Source: Neurospora intermedia (lineage: Eukaryota > Ascomycota > Sordariomycetes > Sordariales > Sordariaceae). Taken from it: 64,000 bases of DNA. The position numbers and the translations under genes were made by a program. The DNA lies in contig BTPP01000003.1 in NCBI GenBank assembly GCA_037102815.1, forward strand, positions 62,001 to 126,000, given 5' to 3'. Below the pieces are notes generated by a model that saw only the letters and a program-made list of their open reading frames with translations, did not search any database and was not told the DNA's origin. Positions 1 to 11,729 of the stretch are shown here, piece by piece. Numbering within the stretch: position 1 is the first letter of the stretch; the number at the start of each line of letters is the position of its first letter.

Positions 1-1567
1 CTCCTCCCCACTATGAGCAAGAAGGTTTAATTTACGGATCCGCGGGGGAGGGACAGACTTCCTATGATCATCTCCAAAGACTTGTCAGCCATCAAAGAAA
101 TAATTTCAAATCGAAATTTGATCCAGGATAAGACGGGCGTGGTCCCGCGGCTAGAAGCGAGAGGCCCCGACCTGGAAAGGGGTGAGAGCTTGATGGTATG
201 CCATGGCGCGCACGTACCTGCCGATCGTGAATTGTTGTGAACCCGTGAACTGAATGGAAGAAGAAAGAAGCACAATTGGTGGATTGAATTGTTGATAATG
301 CGACGCCGCCCGCCGATGAGGTCAAATGACCGATGAGAAAGAGAAGGGACGGATGGAAGAAGGATGACAACTGATCAGTATTATAGACTTCCTTCCCATT
401 ACCAAGTAATCCTGACCAGTCCAACAAACAAGGATCCTGCACGGTAATGGGACCGAACATGACAAGGAAGCAATATCACAACACCATGGGCAGAGTTGGC
501 CAGAAGGAACCTCAGATATCGTGTCAACTGAATGCAGCTGCAAGAGAAACCAAGTATGTACACTACATACTAGGTAGACCTAACGTACCGTCCCGACGCC
601 CGTTTTTTTCTGGCCAGCGGCTTGCCGCATCTCATCTAACCATGCAAACCAAACAGGTACGACAGGTTCGTTGATGTCGACGGCAGGTCACCGGTGAGGC
701 GTCATTGTCAATGTCACCGGGCTGTTGACCCCCTTTGAGGCTTGCTTCTCCTGCAAGAGCGGATAGTGCCTACACGTCTAGGAAGAAACTGCCCCAGGGG
801 CAATGTCCTGTCAACCCATCTGTTCGCTGCCCCTGGACGTAAACAAAGCCATTCGTTGTTGGTTTGGAGGGCCGTCAAGAGACAAAGCCCATCCATCTTC
901 CAGTAAAATTCACAACATGTTTCCTCTCAAGACGAAGGGGAAAGATATCATATCAAGATGCATCCCTCCTTTTTCCATCACTGGCGAGAAAGCAGTTTTC
1001 ATTGGGCATTGTGGCAACCTCAGCTACTCAAGAAAATATTCAGTTCTTTGGTTGAAATATGTACATCCTGGTTGAAGATCGACACCAGTCCGGCCCGGTC
1101 TGCATGGAAACTGGACGATGCCTGAATGTGCTTCCCCTGGCGCCCTGGCAGCAGCCCCCACTTAACACGTTTTCAGCGGAGCACATCAGGGAATAGGTTC
1201 TCCCATGCTATCACGGGGGAGTCGGAGAGCCCAAGAGAAGGACTCTCCGGAGGCCATCGTTGCTTTCCCGTTGGTAGGATAGGAAAAGGAGCCGAGGTGT
1301 ATCTGATCATTTGTGTCCAGGTAATGTTATCATTTTTCTTTAGTCTTTGTGTCTTTAGTTTACCCAGAGAGAGGCGAGCCGTGTTGTCGCCTGATTTTCA
1401 GCCCCGGCCTACAACTTTAGCGACTTGAATGATGCGGCTGTCGTTAGCGGCGTCACCTCGCCATTCGGTTACGGTGTTGCATCGCTGACAGCATTGGCAA
1501 ATGTCCGGTTCAGGGGTCACAGATATCGTAACGGGCCTAGTTTGCCTGTAGCAGAGGCTCTCTCACC
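1..1567. other. intergenic, no supported gene
   Basis: No open frame here has convincing protein character. A short minus-strand ATG frame (about 91 down to 27) followed by GTAAAT could be the first exon of a gene that continues past the left edge, and a GTACGT donor-like site lies near 213-218 on the same strand. This is too little to call a gene. An 8-base CTAGGTAG motif at 570-577 recurs in other gaps of the window. Confidence 0.5.
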
Positions 1568-3037
1568 TTACGCTTCCTCCCCTCGTGCGTCCACGGCACT
1601 CGTCTGTACCGCGAGCACCACTATCAATGATGCTACTATCACCGTCAAGGCAATGAATGATAGCAGCATAATTGTCCCTCTGCTGGCTGGGAACTTGCCC
1701 CTTATCACCCAGTGTTGTCCCACCAGGTAGCGCTTATAGCCAAGAAACAGCGTCAAGATACTAATACCCAAGAACGTTGCACCAAGCGGCTTTCCCAGGT
1801 GCCTTAGAGTTTCCGAATGGTGGGTATCGTCGTTGCCGTCCGATAACGATGTGTTGAGTCGGAAGAGTTGAGTGACGGCAATGCCTATCGATGCAAATGC
1901 TAATGAGGTTCGTAGCCATGCGAGAAACGTTCGTTCTGTAGGCGCAAAGAGTCAGCCTGCTGCGCTGCAATATAAAGGAAGGCGTTTGGCTTCATCCTAT
2001 ACTCACCTAAAGCAAGATGGTCACGAGCGACGCTACCCTTGTTTTCTAACTCAATGCTCTGAAAGTACTCCAGCCTTTTCTTCCATTTACTCAGTTTATC
2101 GTGCTCGGTCGACCCATTCCCAGCTTCACCCTCGTTATTTGAATACGTCAATGACGTTTGTGCGGCCGGACTATGGGCGGCGGATTGGCTTGCTGTCTGT
2201 CTTTTGCGCGCCGACGAGTTGGATGTAGGTGTTTGTACCATACTTTGGTAATTGAGCGGTTGGCTTGTTACGATGCCTTGTTGTGTATCTTCGCCGACTC
2301 CGGTGGTTTCAGTGGTACGAGGCGATAGGAGAGGTGATAGCAGAGGCTGTTGTTGTAGACTAGGATTGGCAGTGTCGAGCGCTTCGGCCCTCTGGCGGGC
2401 AGCCTGAATGCGATCACAAATGTCAGTCACCGCATCGGTCTTCCCGCCAAGATCACTGGCCGCTTCTTGTTGTCTCCGGGTGGATAACGCTCGAGTTTGG
2501 CATCGATGAAGGGGACGGACGGGCTACGAACAGTACGACTAAGCATGTCTTCGGGCGAGAACGCCAGCAACTGCGCCGACTATAGTAATGCCGGTATAAT
2601 TCGAGAGAAACAGTGCAGTCTCGATGAGCTGAACGACTGACTGTCCGGAATCGCAATGTCGAAAAAGGCGTGTTCAATGGTTGAGACAACTTTGAAGCTT
2701 GCAACTTTCGCCAACAGTCCGGCGAGAACCTCTCTTGGAGTCTGGCTCCGAGTCGTCTGGGTCCCTAGCTTGGATTCTTGGCATCCAGATCCAGCCACCG
2801 ATACATGCCCCGCTCACTGTTGATCGCAGGTGTTTGGGATGTGTCACTGACCTTGAGAATTTCATCAAGACGTTCTTGGGTTGACGTTCGTCGCGGAGCC
2901 CGAAAAGTTTTAGAGCCGTGGCGGACCAGATATGGCTCTGGTTCGGTACTCTCAGAAGGCACCTCGGTTGTGGAAGGGGAGGCATGGAGGGCTGGCGCTG
3001 ACCTTGAGGTCGCAAGCCGCTGGTTGTCGTCGGCCAT
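1568..3037 (-). CDS. DUF202 (YidH-type) small membrane-domain protein
   Basis: Predicted integral membrane protein of unknown biochemical function. The C-terminal half carries a DUF202 domain: the signature ERTFLAWLRTSLAF is made by joining exons 2007 and 1935, followed by hydrophobic segments (ASIGIAVTQLF, LGISILTLFLGY, and IMLLSFIALTVIVASLIVVL near the end). Solid exons are 1568-1935 and the exon ending at 2007; the intron 1936-2006 has GTGAGT and TACAG ends and phase 1. The N-terminal half is low-complexity (Q, S, T). A phase-consistent model is 3037-2852, 2764-2642, 2523-2007, 1935-1568 (397 residues), starting at an ATG (MADDNQRLA). The two upstream introns have weak branch sites, and another reading frame across 2798-2430 also looks protein-like, so exons 2 and 3 are tentative. 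It is divergent from the aldo-keto reductase gene. Confidence 0.7.
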
Positions 3038-3952
3038 ACCACGATTGTACTTTAAGTACGTGGTCTTACGCGATTGTACGAGCAAATGTGCGGATTCCAA
3101 CACGACAATGAGACGTCGGACGATGGTGTCAACGGGGCCAAGGATTGCGATCTGACTGAAGATTGTTCTATGGGAATTTTGGCCGAAAGCGCACAGATTG
3201 CGGCGAAGACGTTCACTTGATTTGCGACTCGAGGAATGGCACGCATGCGAGCCAAGATGCATTGGTCCAGGGAACTTGAGCTGCACAAACCAGGAAAGGA
3301 TTGTTGGCGTCATCTTGCACTCGGCCTTTGTCCGGGTCCCCGCAGGAACTGTACCCTTCAGTGGGTCCCGGTCACGCATCCCGCGACGTTCCGTCTCGGC
3401 CCGGAATGGCAGCTTTCCCCGTTGATTTTCGGTTTATATAAGTCGTCATCTCCCTCAAAGATCGTACATACATACTATCTTCTACATTGCTGACGTGAGG
3501 ACAGAAATCACAGAAGTATACCCGCCCGAGAGATGGGTTGCAGAAAGCTTGAGGTGTGCGCTTGGCCACCACCTGCGATTATAACTGGGAAGTTCCGGGC
3601 TGCTCTTCAACACGTCACGTAACTACCTCTACCTGAAGATCAAGCAAGCCCAGAGGTTATCTTCATCCGTCACCCCTGCTGATGTTTGTACACACACCTT
3701 GGAATTTGATCCGGGCGTGCCGGGACAGGGGCTGTGCTGCCCGCCCGCTTCCGCCTCTACTTACCCCACTTCCCCGCCCAGTGCCCGGGCCGGGGGGGCC
3801 CACATCTTACGTGAGCCGGCAAAGTGACATCGGGGCGGCCGCCGACTTGGCCGACTTGGCCGATCAGTCAACACATAACTAGCTTGACCATACCCATTTT
3901 CTCTTCTTCATTTTCACATTAGGCTCCATCATACTTACCCGTAACAGGAAAC
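3038..3952. promoter_or_regulatory. divergent intergenic promoter region
   Basis: About 0.9 kb separates the start codons of the DUF202 gene (-) and the aldo-keto reductase gene (+), so both promoters must lie here. No conserved binding site could be named with confidence. A GC-rich patch with G and C runs lies near 3730-3800. Confidence 0.4.
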
Positions 3953-5072
3953 ATGGTGACCATTCAAGGAAAGAAAGTTGGCAATATAGGCTTCGGCCTG
4001 ATGGGTATGAAGTCCAGAGCAACCAATCTCCGCAGGCAATAATATGCTGACAAGAATCATCAGGCCTGACATGGCGAGCTTCTAAGCTCTCGGACGAGGA
4101 GATCTTTGCCGTCATCAAGGCCGCTCTCGATGCCGGCTGCAACTACTTCAACGGCGGCGAGTTCTACGGCCCTCCAGACCACAACTCGCTTACCGTGCTC
4201 AAGCGTTACTACGACAAATATCCGGAGGATGTAGACAAGATCCTCCTCAACGTCAAGGGCTGCATGCTTCCGGGCTTGCTGGCGGACTCCTCGCCTGAAG
4301 GTGTTCGGGCCAGTATCGAGAACTCGGTCCGCCTGATTGGGGGCAAGGGAAGGATTGATCAGTTTGAGGCGGCCCGAAAAGACCCCAAGGTGGACATTGA
4401 AGTGACCATGAAGGCCATGGGCGAGCACATTGAGGCCGGGGATATCAGGGGCATCGCGCTGAGCGAGGTCAGCGCCCAAACGATCCGTCGAGCTGCAAAG
4501 GTGGCCAAGATCACGGCCGTCGAGGTGGAGCTGTCCATCTGGAATACCGAGCCTCTCGAGAACGGCGTGCTTGAGGCTTGTGCCGAGCTTGATATTCCTG
4601 TTCTTGCATACAGTACGTCCCTTTTAAGAACGCTTTCTGCTGCTTTTCCGCCCGTTCGCGAAACTGACACAGACTTCCCACAGGCCCACTTGGTAAGGGC
4701 TTCTTGACCGGGCAAGTCAAGTCCTTTGACGATATCCCTGAGGGAGACTTCCGGAGGATGTTGCCTCGATTCCAACCTGAAGTTTTTGAGACCAATCTTC
4801 GACTAGTTCGGAAGGTAGAGGAACTCGCGGCGAGAAGAGGATGTACACCAGCTCAATTCGCCATCAACTGGGTATTGGCCCTTTCTAAACGGCCTGGGAT
4901 GCCGACGATCATCCCCATTCCTGGTGCCTCATCGCCGGAGCGCGTTCGCGAGAATGCTGTGGAGAGAGAGCTGACGGAGGAGGATATGGCTGATGTGGAA
5001 AGAATCTTCAAGGAATTCGCTCCGGTAGGCGACAGATACCACAAGCACGGCATGGAGCTCCTCGACAAATGA
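3953..5072 (+). CDS. aldo-keto reductase, pyridoxal reductase (AKR8) type
   Basis: Predicted NADPH-dependent aldo-keto reductase of 329 residues; the likely reaction is reduction of pyridoxal to pyridoxine, as for fission yeast Plr1. Exons are 3953-4004, 4064-4612 and 4684-5072. Both introns have GTATGA/GTACGT donors and CAG acceptors, and phases match (GLTWRA and YSPLGKG are formed across the joins). Family marks are the N-terminal IGFGLMGLTW, then NYFNGGEFYG where most AKRs have D-T-A-x-x-Y-G, LNVKG holding the active-site Lys, and IPIPGAS for cofactor binding near the C-terminus. The canonical Asp is Asn here and the usual catalytic His region (QFEAARKDP) lacks His. I recall the NGGEFYG form as typical of the AKR8 group rather than a defect. 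The exact substrate is inferred. Confidence 0.85.
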
Positions 5073-6190
5073 ACTCTCGAGATGTCCCTGGAGGTAGGTA
5101 ATATGGAACGTTTGATGTACGGATCTTGTGGAGGACTGTTCACGACAGTGGATGATGGGATGAAGAACTTGCTACAAGTAAAAGATCCCCACACCAGTGC
5201 TTGTGTGCCTGGGCCTGTGCGGTTATCAAGGGCTCTCGGGCGCCCGGGGACATTCCCATGAGATGGTGCCTGCAGGAGGTGGCCTCGTCTTGATCCTGGC
5301 GCAACCAGATGGAAACGCTCGAGGTAGGTACTCTATTCAAGGTAACAAAGCCACCTCACATCCAGCGCCCTGTAATAGACCTTTCGTTGGTAGCGCTACA
5401 GCATGACGTTGCGACATGCCACTGTGGTAACTGTGACACTATGTCTGCAAGATGTAATTACCACAGTCGTTTCTCTCACTTCTTGCTTCCTCTATTTCGA
5501 CGTGATGCGAGTTTGTCCGTTAACTTCAGTCGGTGCTCCTGGCCATACTGGACGAAGTCGACCCCAAATTCTCCCAAATCACAAAGGACAAAATAAAGGG
5601 ATAGACACGATTCAGAAAGCCATCAAGAAGGTTCAATATGACATAACAAGAATCGGGAATAGCACATTCAACTCGAGGTAAGATCACGCTTTGGTAATGA
5701 AACGAAAAGAAACCATTGGCGCCTAGAGCAGTTGATCGAGGCCTCGAGCTAGGTAGTAACCAACAAACCAGTATTGGACTGTGCTTGTACGGTTCAATTC
5801 GCGAAAATAACGACCACAGAGGATGACTCGGATCGGGTTCCTTCATGAAGTGGAAGTGGTTGAAATAAGCAGTGACCCCGCTGTCTGTCATTCGTCCGGT
5901 GCGGCTGCCCCTAACTGTTAGTGCCGTTTGTTAGTGGCAAGAACCCAGCAAGGCCTTATCTGTCTAGGCTCAAAATACGTAAAAATAAGCGTTGCGCGTT
6001 CCCAACTTTTTGCGCTCGGCTTGGGCAGGACAGTTGCAACGTCTCCAACCCGTTCAAAAGGCGACGTCTCCCTCGTCATAGAGCAGTTCTGAGCATCCGA
6101 TTTGTCCCTCTCTCTCTCATCATTCTTTCTATTCTTGTTTTATCACTCTGCCGATAAAGCCACCGTCCGAGTTCACGAGAATCAGCTACA
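5073..6190. other. intergenic between two plus-strand genes
   Basis: It holds the 3' end of the reductase gene and the promoter and leader of the shr3 gene. No further gene is supported. A pyrimidine-rich stretch (about 6104-6148) shortly before the shr3 ATG is the usual look of a fungal leader. A CTAGGTAG motif lies at 5749-5756. Confidence 0.5.
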
Positions 6191-7044
6191 ATGTCGGAGA
6201 GTCACTGGGTAGACTGGAACAAAAACACGCAGTCCAAGGACTATCGTGGTTCTGGTTCCTTCTCAACCTTCATTATCATCGGTCGTACGTTTGTCTCAAC
6301 TTTCTCTGCTTGCTTCCAACTTGCTACCCCTCCCCCTCCATGCTCGTCACGGTTCCCATCCGTGAGCATCATAACAGCAGCTTCCGACCCCATATGATGC
6401 GATTGGAAGCTTACGGCTAACATTGGCATGATACAACAGCCGTCTGTTTCTTCCTTGGCATACTCTTCGCGCAGTTTCCCTATGACTTCCCGTTGCTCTG
6501 GACCTCGGAGCCCGTTCAGGCCACGTACTACGACTTTCTCGAGACGCACGTCAAATTCCTGCACGCCTCGCCTCTCATCATCTCGCGCATCCTCAACATT
6601 GTCATCTTTGTTGGCCTCCTCGGATTCTTCATGAAGCTCTTCCGACCGGCCGAATCCAACGTGTTGTTCGACGGCGCGTCGCTCATTCTGTACGTCATCG
6701 GAGTGGGCGTCTACACCAGCAACATTGTCAAGGGAATGCGCACCATCACTGCTGGCATCTGGGACATGGAAGACTTTGCTGGCATCAAGCACGACGGCCC
6801 CGTCTCGGGCGAGGTCATTCTCGGCAGGGAGGATACTATGAAGGTGCTCAGCGCTAGCAACACCATTTTGGCCATGGTGCTGGTTGGAGTCCTGGTCTTG
6901 CAGGCTGGCCAATGGTACGCCGAGTCCAAGGAGAAGGACGACTTTGCCAAGGGCGATAAGAAGGAGAAGAAGAATGATGGCCAGCAGCAACAGCAGCAGC
7001 AGCAGCAGCAGCCCCAGCCAGTGGAAGACAAGAAGTCGCAGTAG
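6191..7044 (+). CDS. shr3: Shr3-type ER packaging chaperone for amino acid permeases
   Basis: ER membrane chaperone that assists folding and COPII export of amino acid permeases. The predicted protein has 232 residues. Exons are 6191-6284 and 6440-7044, joined across a GTACGT...ACAG intron with phase 1, giving IGPVCFFLGILFAQFPYDFP. The N-terminus is short and lumenal or cytosolic, followed by four hydrophobic segments (FIIIGPVCFFLGILF, IISRILNIVIFVGLLGFF, ASLILYVIGVGVYTSNIV, NTILAMVLVGVLVLQAG) and a hydrophilic C-terminal tail. The layout (four membrane spans plus charged tail) and length fit yeast Shr3 (about 210 residues). The tail is Lys/Glu-rich and then polyglutamine, encoded by a CAG run at 6982-7011 that is likely to vary between strains. 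The family call rests on residue pattern and topology from memory. Confidence 0.88.
6982..7011 (+). repeat. CAG microsatellite in the shr3 tail
   Basis: A near-perfect CAG tract (one CAA) encodes about nine to ten consecutive Gln in the cytosolic tail of the Shr3 homologue. The frame is kept by any whole-unit change. Confidence 0.9.
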
Positions 7045-8400
7045 AAGCGTTGCTTCATCAAGTTTGTGGGGTTTGTTTTGGGCGCCAAGTGGTGAAAGGG
7101 TGTTCATCGGTGCCGTCGGAAAGCTCCGAAGGCTCAAATCATTGTACGGGGGTGGAAGGCATTCAAGATGCCGAGGTGAAGAACGATCAAGATACTGGGG
7201 TCCAAAGCAATTAATAACTCGAAATTGCCACATATACTTGACACTGAACAAGAGGTCTGGTGCATTGTGCCTGTGGTTCATAAAGACGTAATCCACATGG
7301 ATGGAATTGGAATAGGATCAAATTCAAGAAAAGCCCGAGCCTGTTCGAGCATCAGCTTTTGACGTGTTTATGCAGTCACCCGCTAGTTTCCATCTCGCCA
7401 GTAGAATTGGAATCGGTTGTTTAGACATACTTGGGGCTTCAACTACTGTGTCAATGGAAGTCTCTGTACGAGAGAATACTGAAGTGGGCGAGAATGTTTC
7501 AGTACGTCAACCGTAAGCCTTACAGGACGGCCAAAACAAGAGCAAGGCCTGCCAGATGGGACTGATACTAGAAGATCCAATCGTAAAAAGAGGATCAGCG
7601 GTCATTAAGTGTAGCAAAGTGTTTGAGAGGAGGAGAGGCCTCTAGATCTGGTGTTTTGACGAAGCATGACCTCTGAGTAGTTGGAATTATATCAGGGTGC
7701 CGTCTTGGGACAAATATAAAGCGTTCGATCCTCTATGCTAACAAGGTAGTAAACACTCTCAGCATAGAGAAAAAACCTGTTCATCATTTTTCCTTTTTGC
7801 TATACCATTGCAAGTTGTTCGAGTTGACAATGTGCCAAGTTCCTAGACATACTGACAAGTACTTGACAGCCATATATTATGGGGGCCAACAATTCACGCT
7901 TACGAGACACAATTGCAAGGAAAAGATATCTTATGTGAACGTAAAATGTTCAGTTAACACACTTCTTTTGATCATGGAACCTGAAGGCTTAGTGATACGG
8001 TCGATCATCCCTCCAGATACCCAATCTCCAACAGTACCGATCCGGTCTTACTATTCCACCACGGCTGACGCCTTCCCCTACTCTTTCTCTTTCTTCCACC
8101 CCGTTTATCGAGTTTTCGCCGCCACTATTCTTTCCCCTCTTACTTACTCTCCTACATAGATAATACGCTCTGTCGTTCCCCTCCTTTTGTGGTTTCCTAG
8201 CTCTTTTATTAAATTGACTTCCCATTGTTCTCGTCATAACCGAAAAATTTCATAGCAATCATCGCATCGTTACAGACATCACATCACCCCCACCACTTGC
8301 TCCCCCTTATGCTCACCCAACATAGCTCCATAAGTCGTCCCCGCATCCAGCAACCAACCGGAGTCATCAAAAGACACCAACAAAGAATCAGACAGAAAAC
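7045..8400. other. intergenic between convergent genes, AT-leaning
   Basis: Gap between the 3' ends of shr3 (+) and the alpha-mannosidase (-). The middle (about 7300-8000) is poorer in GC than neighbouring genes and has no credible coding frame. A plus frame at 7797-8159 has no family resemblance and was not accepted. Confidence 0.5.
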
Positions 8401-11400
8401 TCAAGCCAACTCTAACCGATAACTAGCAACCTCAAACGGCCTCAAATCAACCTCGAACCTCCCTTCCGCCACATCAAACCCGCTGACCTCCTCCAGCTCA
8501 TCCTCCAGCAAATTGACTTTACTCACCCTCTTGACCGGCCACCTCGTCTCGATCGTTCCCCTTGCGCGTCCACCAAGCGAGTCGTAGATTCTTAGAATCA
8601 CACTCTGTCCCTTCTTCTTCTTCAGCGGACTTTCGGGCGTTTCAACAGAGACATCCTCATCATCCTCAGCGCGCTTGATTGTGTCGAGGATCAGGGATGG
8701 GTTCGAGTTATCGGTGAACCAGACGGGTGGTTCCTGTTCGTCGAGAGTAGCGAAAGAGTGCGGAGACTCGAGGAGTTTAAGCGGATTGTTGAATTCGTAG
8801 GCTTTGCGGACGGTCATGGCACCCAGGGAGCCCGTGTGCGGGAAGATGGCCCAGCGGATGGTGTGCGTGCCCATGTCTGCGTGAGCGTCGGGGGCTTTGG
8901 GGGAGCGGAGCAAGGACAAGCGCATGAGAGAACCGGTGGTGGCGAAGCCGTATTTAGAGTCATTGAGGACGGACACGCCGTAGCCATGTTCGGACAGATC
9001 AGCGAACTTGTGGCAGCAGACTTCAAACTTGGCCATGTCCCAGGAGGTGTTGTAGTGGGTTGGACGGCGGACGATGCCGAATTGTGTTTCGTATGAAGCT
9101 TCTGTGTTGCGGATGTCGACGGGGAATTCGACCTTGAGAAATTTCATGGTTTCGTGCCATTCGACGGTGGATTGGACTTCGATGTAGGATTGGAGCTCGT
9201 TGACAGCCGCCGAGAGGCTGATGATGGTGGAGATGTGGGATTGCTCGGAGATCTTGGTCCTGGTGATGACGCTGACGCGATGCGTTTTTTCTTCGTGCAC
9301 TTGGGTCTCGCTGGACTGGAGCTCCTTGCGCGTGTCGAGGTGATAGACTTCGACGTCCCAGGCTTGCCAGTAGAGCGGCTTGTCGTCGAAGATGACGAAC
9401 TGGTTGGCGCGCTGGCCTTCGGGGATGACCTCGCGCCTGTCGTATTTGTCGTAGAGGGACGTGATGGTGCCGGCCTCGACACGGACCTTGAGTCGCTTAT
9501 TCTCGAGGACGAAAACACCGTTGGATAGCTTGTGGAGCTTGACTCCGTCGTCCTCTTGCATGATTTCGTATTGTTCGAGTTTAAGGAGAGGACCTACACC
9601 CTTGGCAAGGGCAAAATCACCCTTGGAAATCTCAACAAGTTCCTCGCGATACCAGGGTAAAGTGTTCAGGGCAATGCCGCGCTCCACGCTCGTGGCGTCT
9701 ACTTGGAAAACGCCCAATGCCTTGCAGGCATCCTTCAAGAGTCTCTCACCGGTCTTGAAAATTTGAGCATAGAGCTTTTCAAGGGAAGTCAGTAATCCTT
9801 CATCACAAGCAAACTGATCAAGTCCAAACATACCTTGTCCGAATCATCATAGCACATCTCAATTGAGCTGCCAGGAAGACAATCATGGAACTGGCAGAGC
9901 AGTGTTGCCTCCCACATTTCGTCAATTTCCTTCTTTGGATACTTGTAGTCCTTGTCCTTGAGCGAGGCAATCGTTGCGAGCTGTTCGATGTCCCTCAGCA
10001 CAAACTCAGCTTTCCGGTTGAACTTTTTGTTGTTCGCTTGCGTAGTGTATGTTCCGCGGTGCAGCTCGAAGTACAGTTCACCAAACCAGGTAACCAGCGA
10101 ATCAGCCTTCCGCTCGAGACTATCGAAGAAGTCATCTACCGAACCGCCCAGGGACACCCGCGGTAGGAGACCAACAGTATCGCTGATACCGCGGCAGCGA
10201 CGAAGCTTCTCTAGGTGCTGCCACGTAGGGCCGCCACCTCCATCTCCCTTGCCAAAGACGAGCAAAGACGTGTGATCTTGGTCGAGAGACTTGTGTTGTG
10301 ACATGCTGCGCTTAACGTCGCCAAAGTGGGCCTCGGCAGTGTAGGTTTCTGAAGGGGGCATGTGGCAGATGACCTGCGTGCCGTCGAGGGCAACCCAGTT
10401 GAAGGTTGTGTGGGGGAACTTGTTGATGTTGTTCCAGCTCAGCTTTTGGGTTAGGAACCGAGTCATGCCAGCGAGGCGGCAGAGTTGGGGTAGCTGACTG
10501 GAATAGCCAAAAGTGTCGGGCAGCCAGAATGTTTGGCACCTCTTTCCAAAGTTGCTCTCGAAGAAACGCTGGCCGTACAAGAACTGCCGGACCAAGGACT
10601 CGCCGCTGGGCATGTTGGTGTCGTGCTCAACCCAGCTACCTCCGATAGGATGGAAACGACCGTCGGCCACCTTCCTCTTGACACGTTCCCAGACATGGGT
10701 GTATAGAGTCTTGCACCATTTGTATTGCTGTGCTTGTGAGCAAGCAAAGTTGAGCTCTGGGTAGCGGTCCATGAGGTCACATTGGTTAGACCAAGATCGA
10801 GCTACCTTGCGCTTGGTCTCATCCCAGGGCCATAGCCAGCAACTGTCGATGTGACAATGGCCGATACCAAAAACAAGCGGTTCTTTTCCCCTCTTGGTGT
10901 CGTATACCCTGGCCGAGTCAACGTCCGGACCAAGGTACTGCTGAGCAATTTCCCGACACTTTTTGAGGGAGTCTTTGTTGCCGAGCTCAAAGGCCTCGAT
11001 AATCTCATTGCACGTCTTCAGCGCCTGATGCTGCTCCCACGATTCACTCGGGAACTCGCGTGCCGCATCACCAATGATCCAGATATCGATGTATAGCTGC
11101 CTCGCATCGGGGTTCACAGCCACAATTTCGGCCTTATCGAGACGAAAGTGCTTGTTTGGATCAGGAGGTTGGATGATATCGCCCCCTCCAGCTGCACCAA
11201 ACATGCCATTGCAGGCCATCTCGATGTAGATGATGTGTGCCTTTCCGTCACGGAACGAGTCTGGCAATATCCACTCGGTACGCTCACCACCGCCCGTCAA
11301 GCCCTGCAGCGGCTTGCCATCATGCGTCCAGACCATGCCTTCGTTATTGGCGTCCCAGTGGAGTTCGAGCAACCTCTTATCGCGCAAGTCCTCGGGGACC

Positions 11401-11729
11401 GTGAGGACAACCTTGAACCAGTGGGTCGACCAGGCAGGACCGAACCGAGCGCCGACTTCTGTCTTTCTGAACTCGTGCTTGACGGCCTCGTCAAAGGTTG
11501 GTCGATCCTGGTCGGGGGCATCCCAGACGGACAGCTTGACATGGGGCTCGCCCGCGGCGACACCCTCGTACATCATGGCGTGAAGATTGTTGTTCTCCCA
11601 TTGTCCCTTTGCGTAGAACTGACTGATGCGATCCTTGTAGATGTTGGTGATGTATTGGCCGACCGGCTTGGGTGCGCGTATCGGGTAAGCCGAGATAGGC
11701 TTGCTCTGAGTTGCTGATTCCCCGCCCAT
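8401..11729 (-). CDS. ams1: alpha-mannosidase, GH38, vacuolar Ams1 type
   Basis: Glycoside hydrolase family 38 enzyme that trims alpha-linked mannose from free oligosaccharides and glycoproteins; yeast Ams1 reaches the vacuole by the Cvt pathway. Exons are 11729-9834 and 9774-8401; the 59-nt intron has GTATGT, a TTACTGAC branch region and AAG acceptor, phase 0. The predicted length of 1,089 residues is close to yeast Ams1 (1,083). An N-terminal beta-sandwich region precedes the catalytic barrel. GHCHIDSCWLWP (about 290-301) supplies zinc ligands His and Asp, and WLPDTFGYS (about 402-410) carries the nucleophile Asp405. The C-terminal beta domains end in PFEVASYRLELA. I chose ATG at 11729 (MGGESATQSK) because the 44 codons upstream in the frame have no family-like character. 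No signal peptide is visible, which fits cytosol-to-vacuole delivery. Confidence 0.95.

Noticed and set aside
1900-2430. Start of the DUF202 protein at 2430
   Set aside because: The codon there is GTG, not ATG; the frame simply continues upstream, so this is an exon interior rather than a start.
11148-11717. 189-codon plus frame opposite the alpha-mannosidase
   Set aside because: Antisense shadow of conserved GH38 coding sequence.
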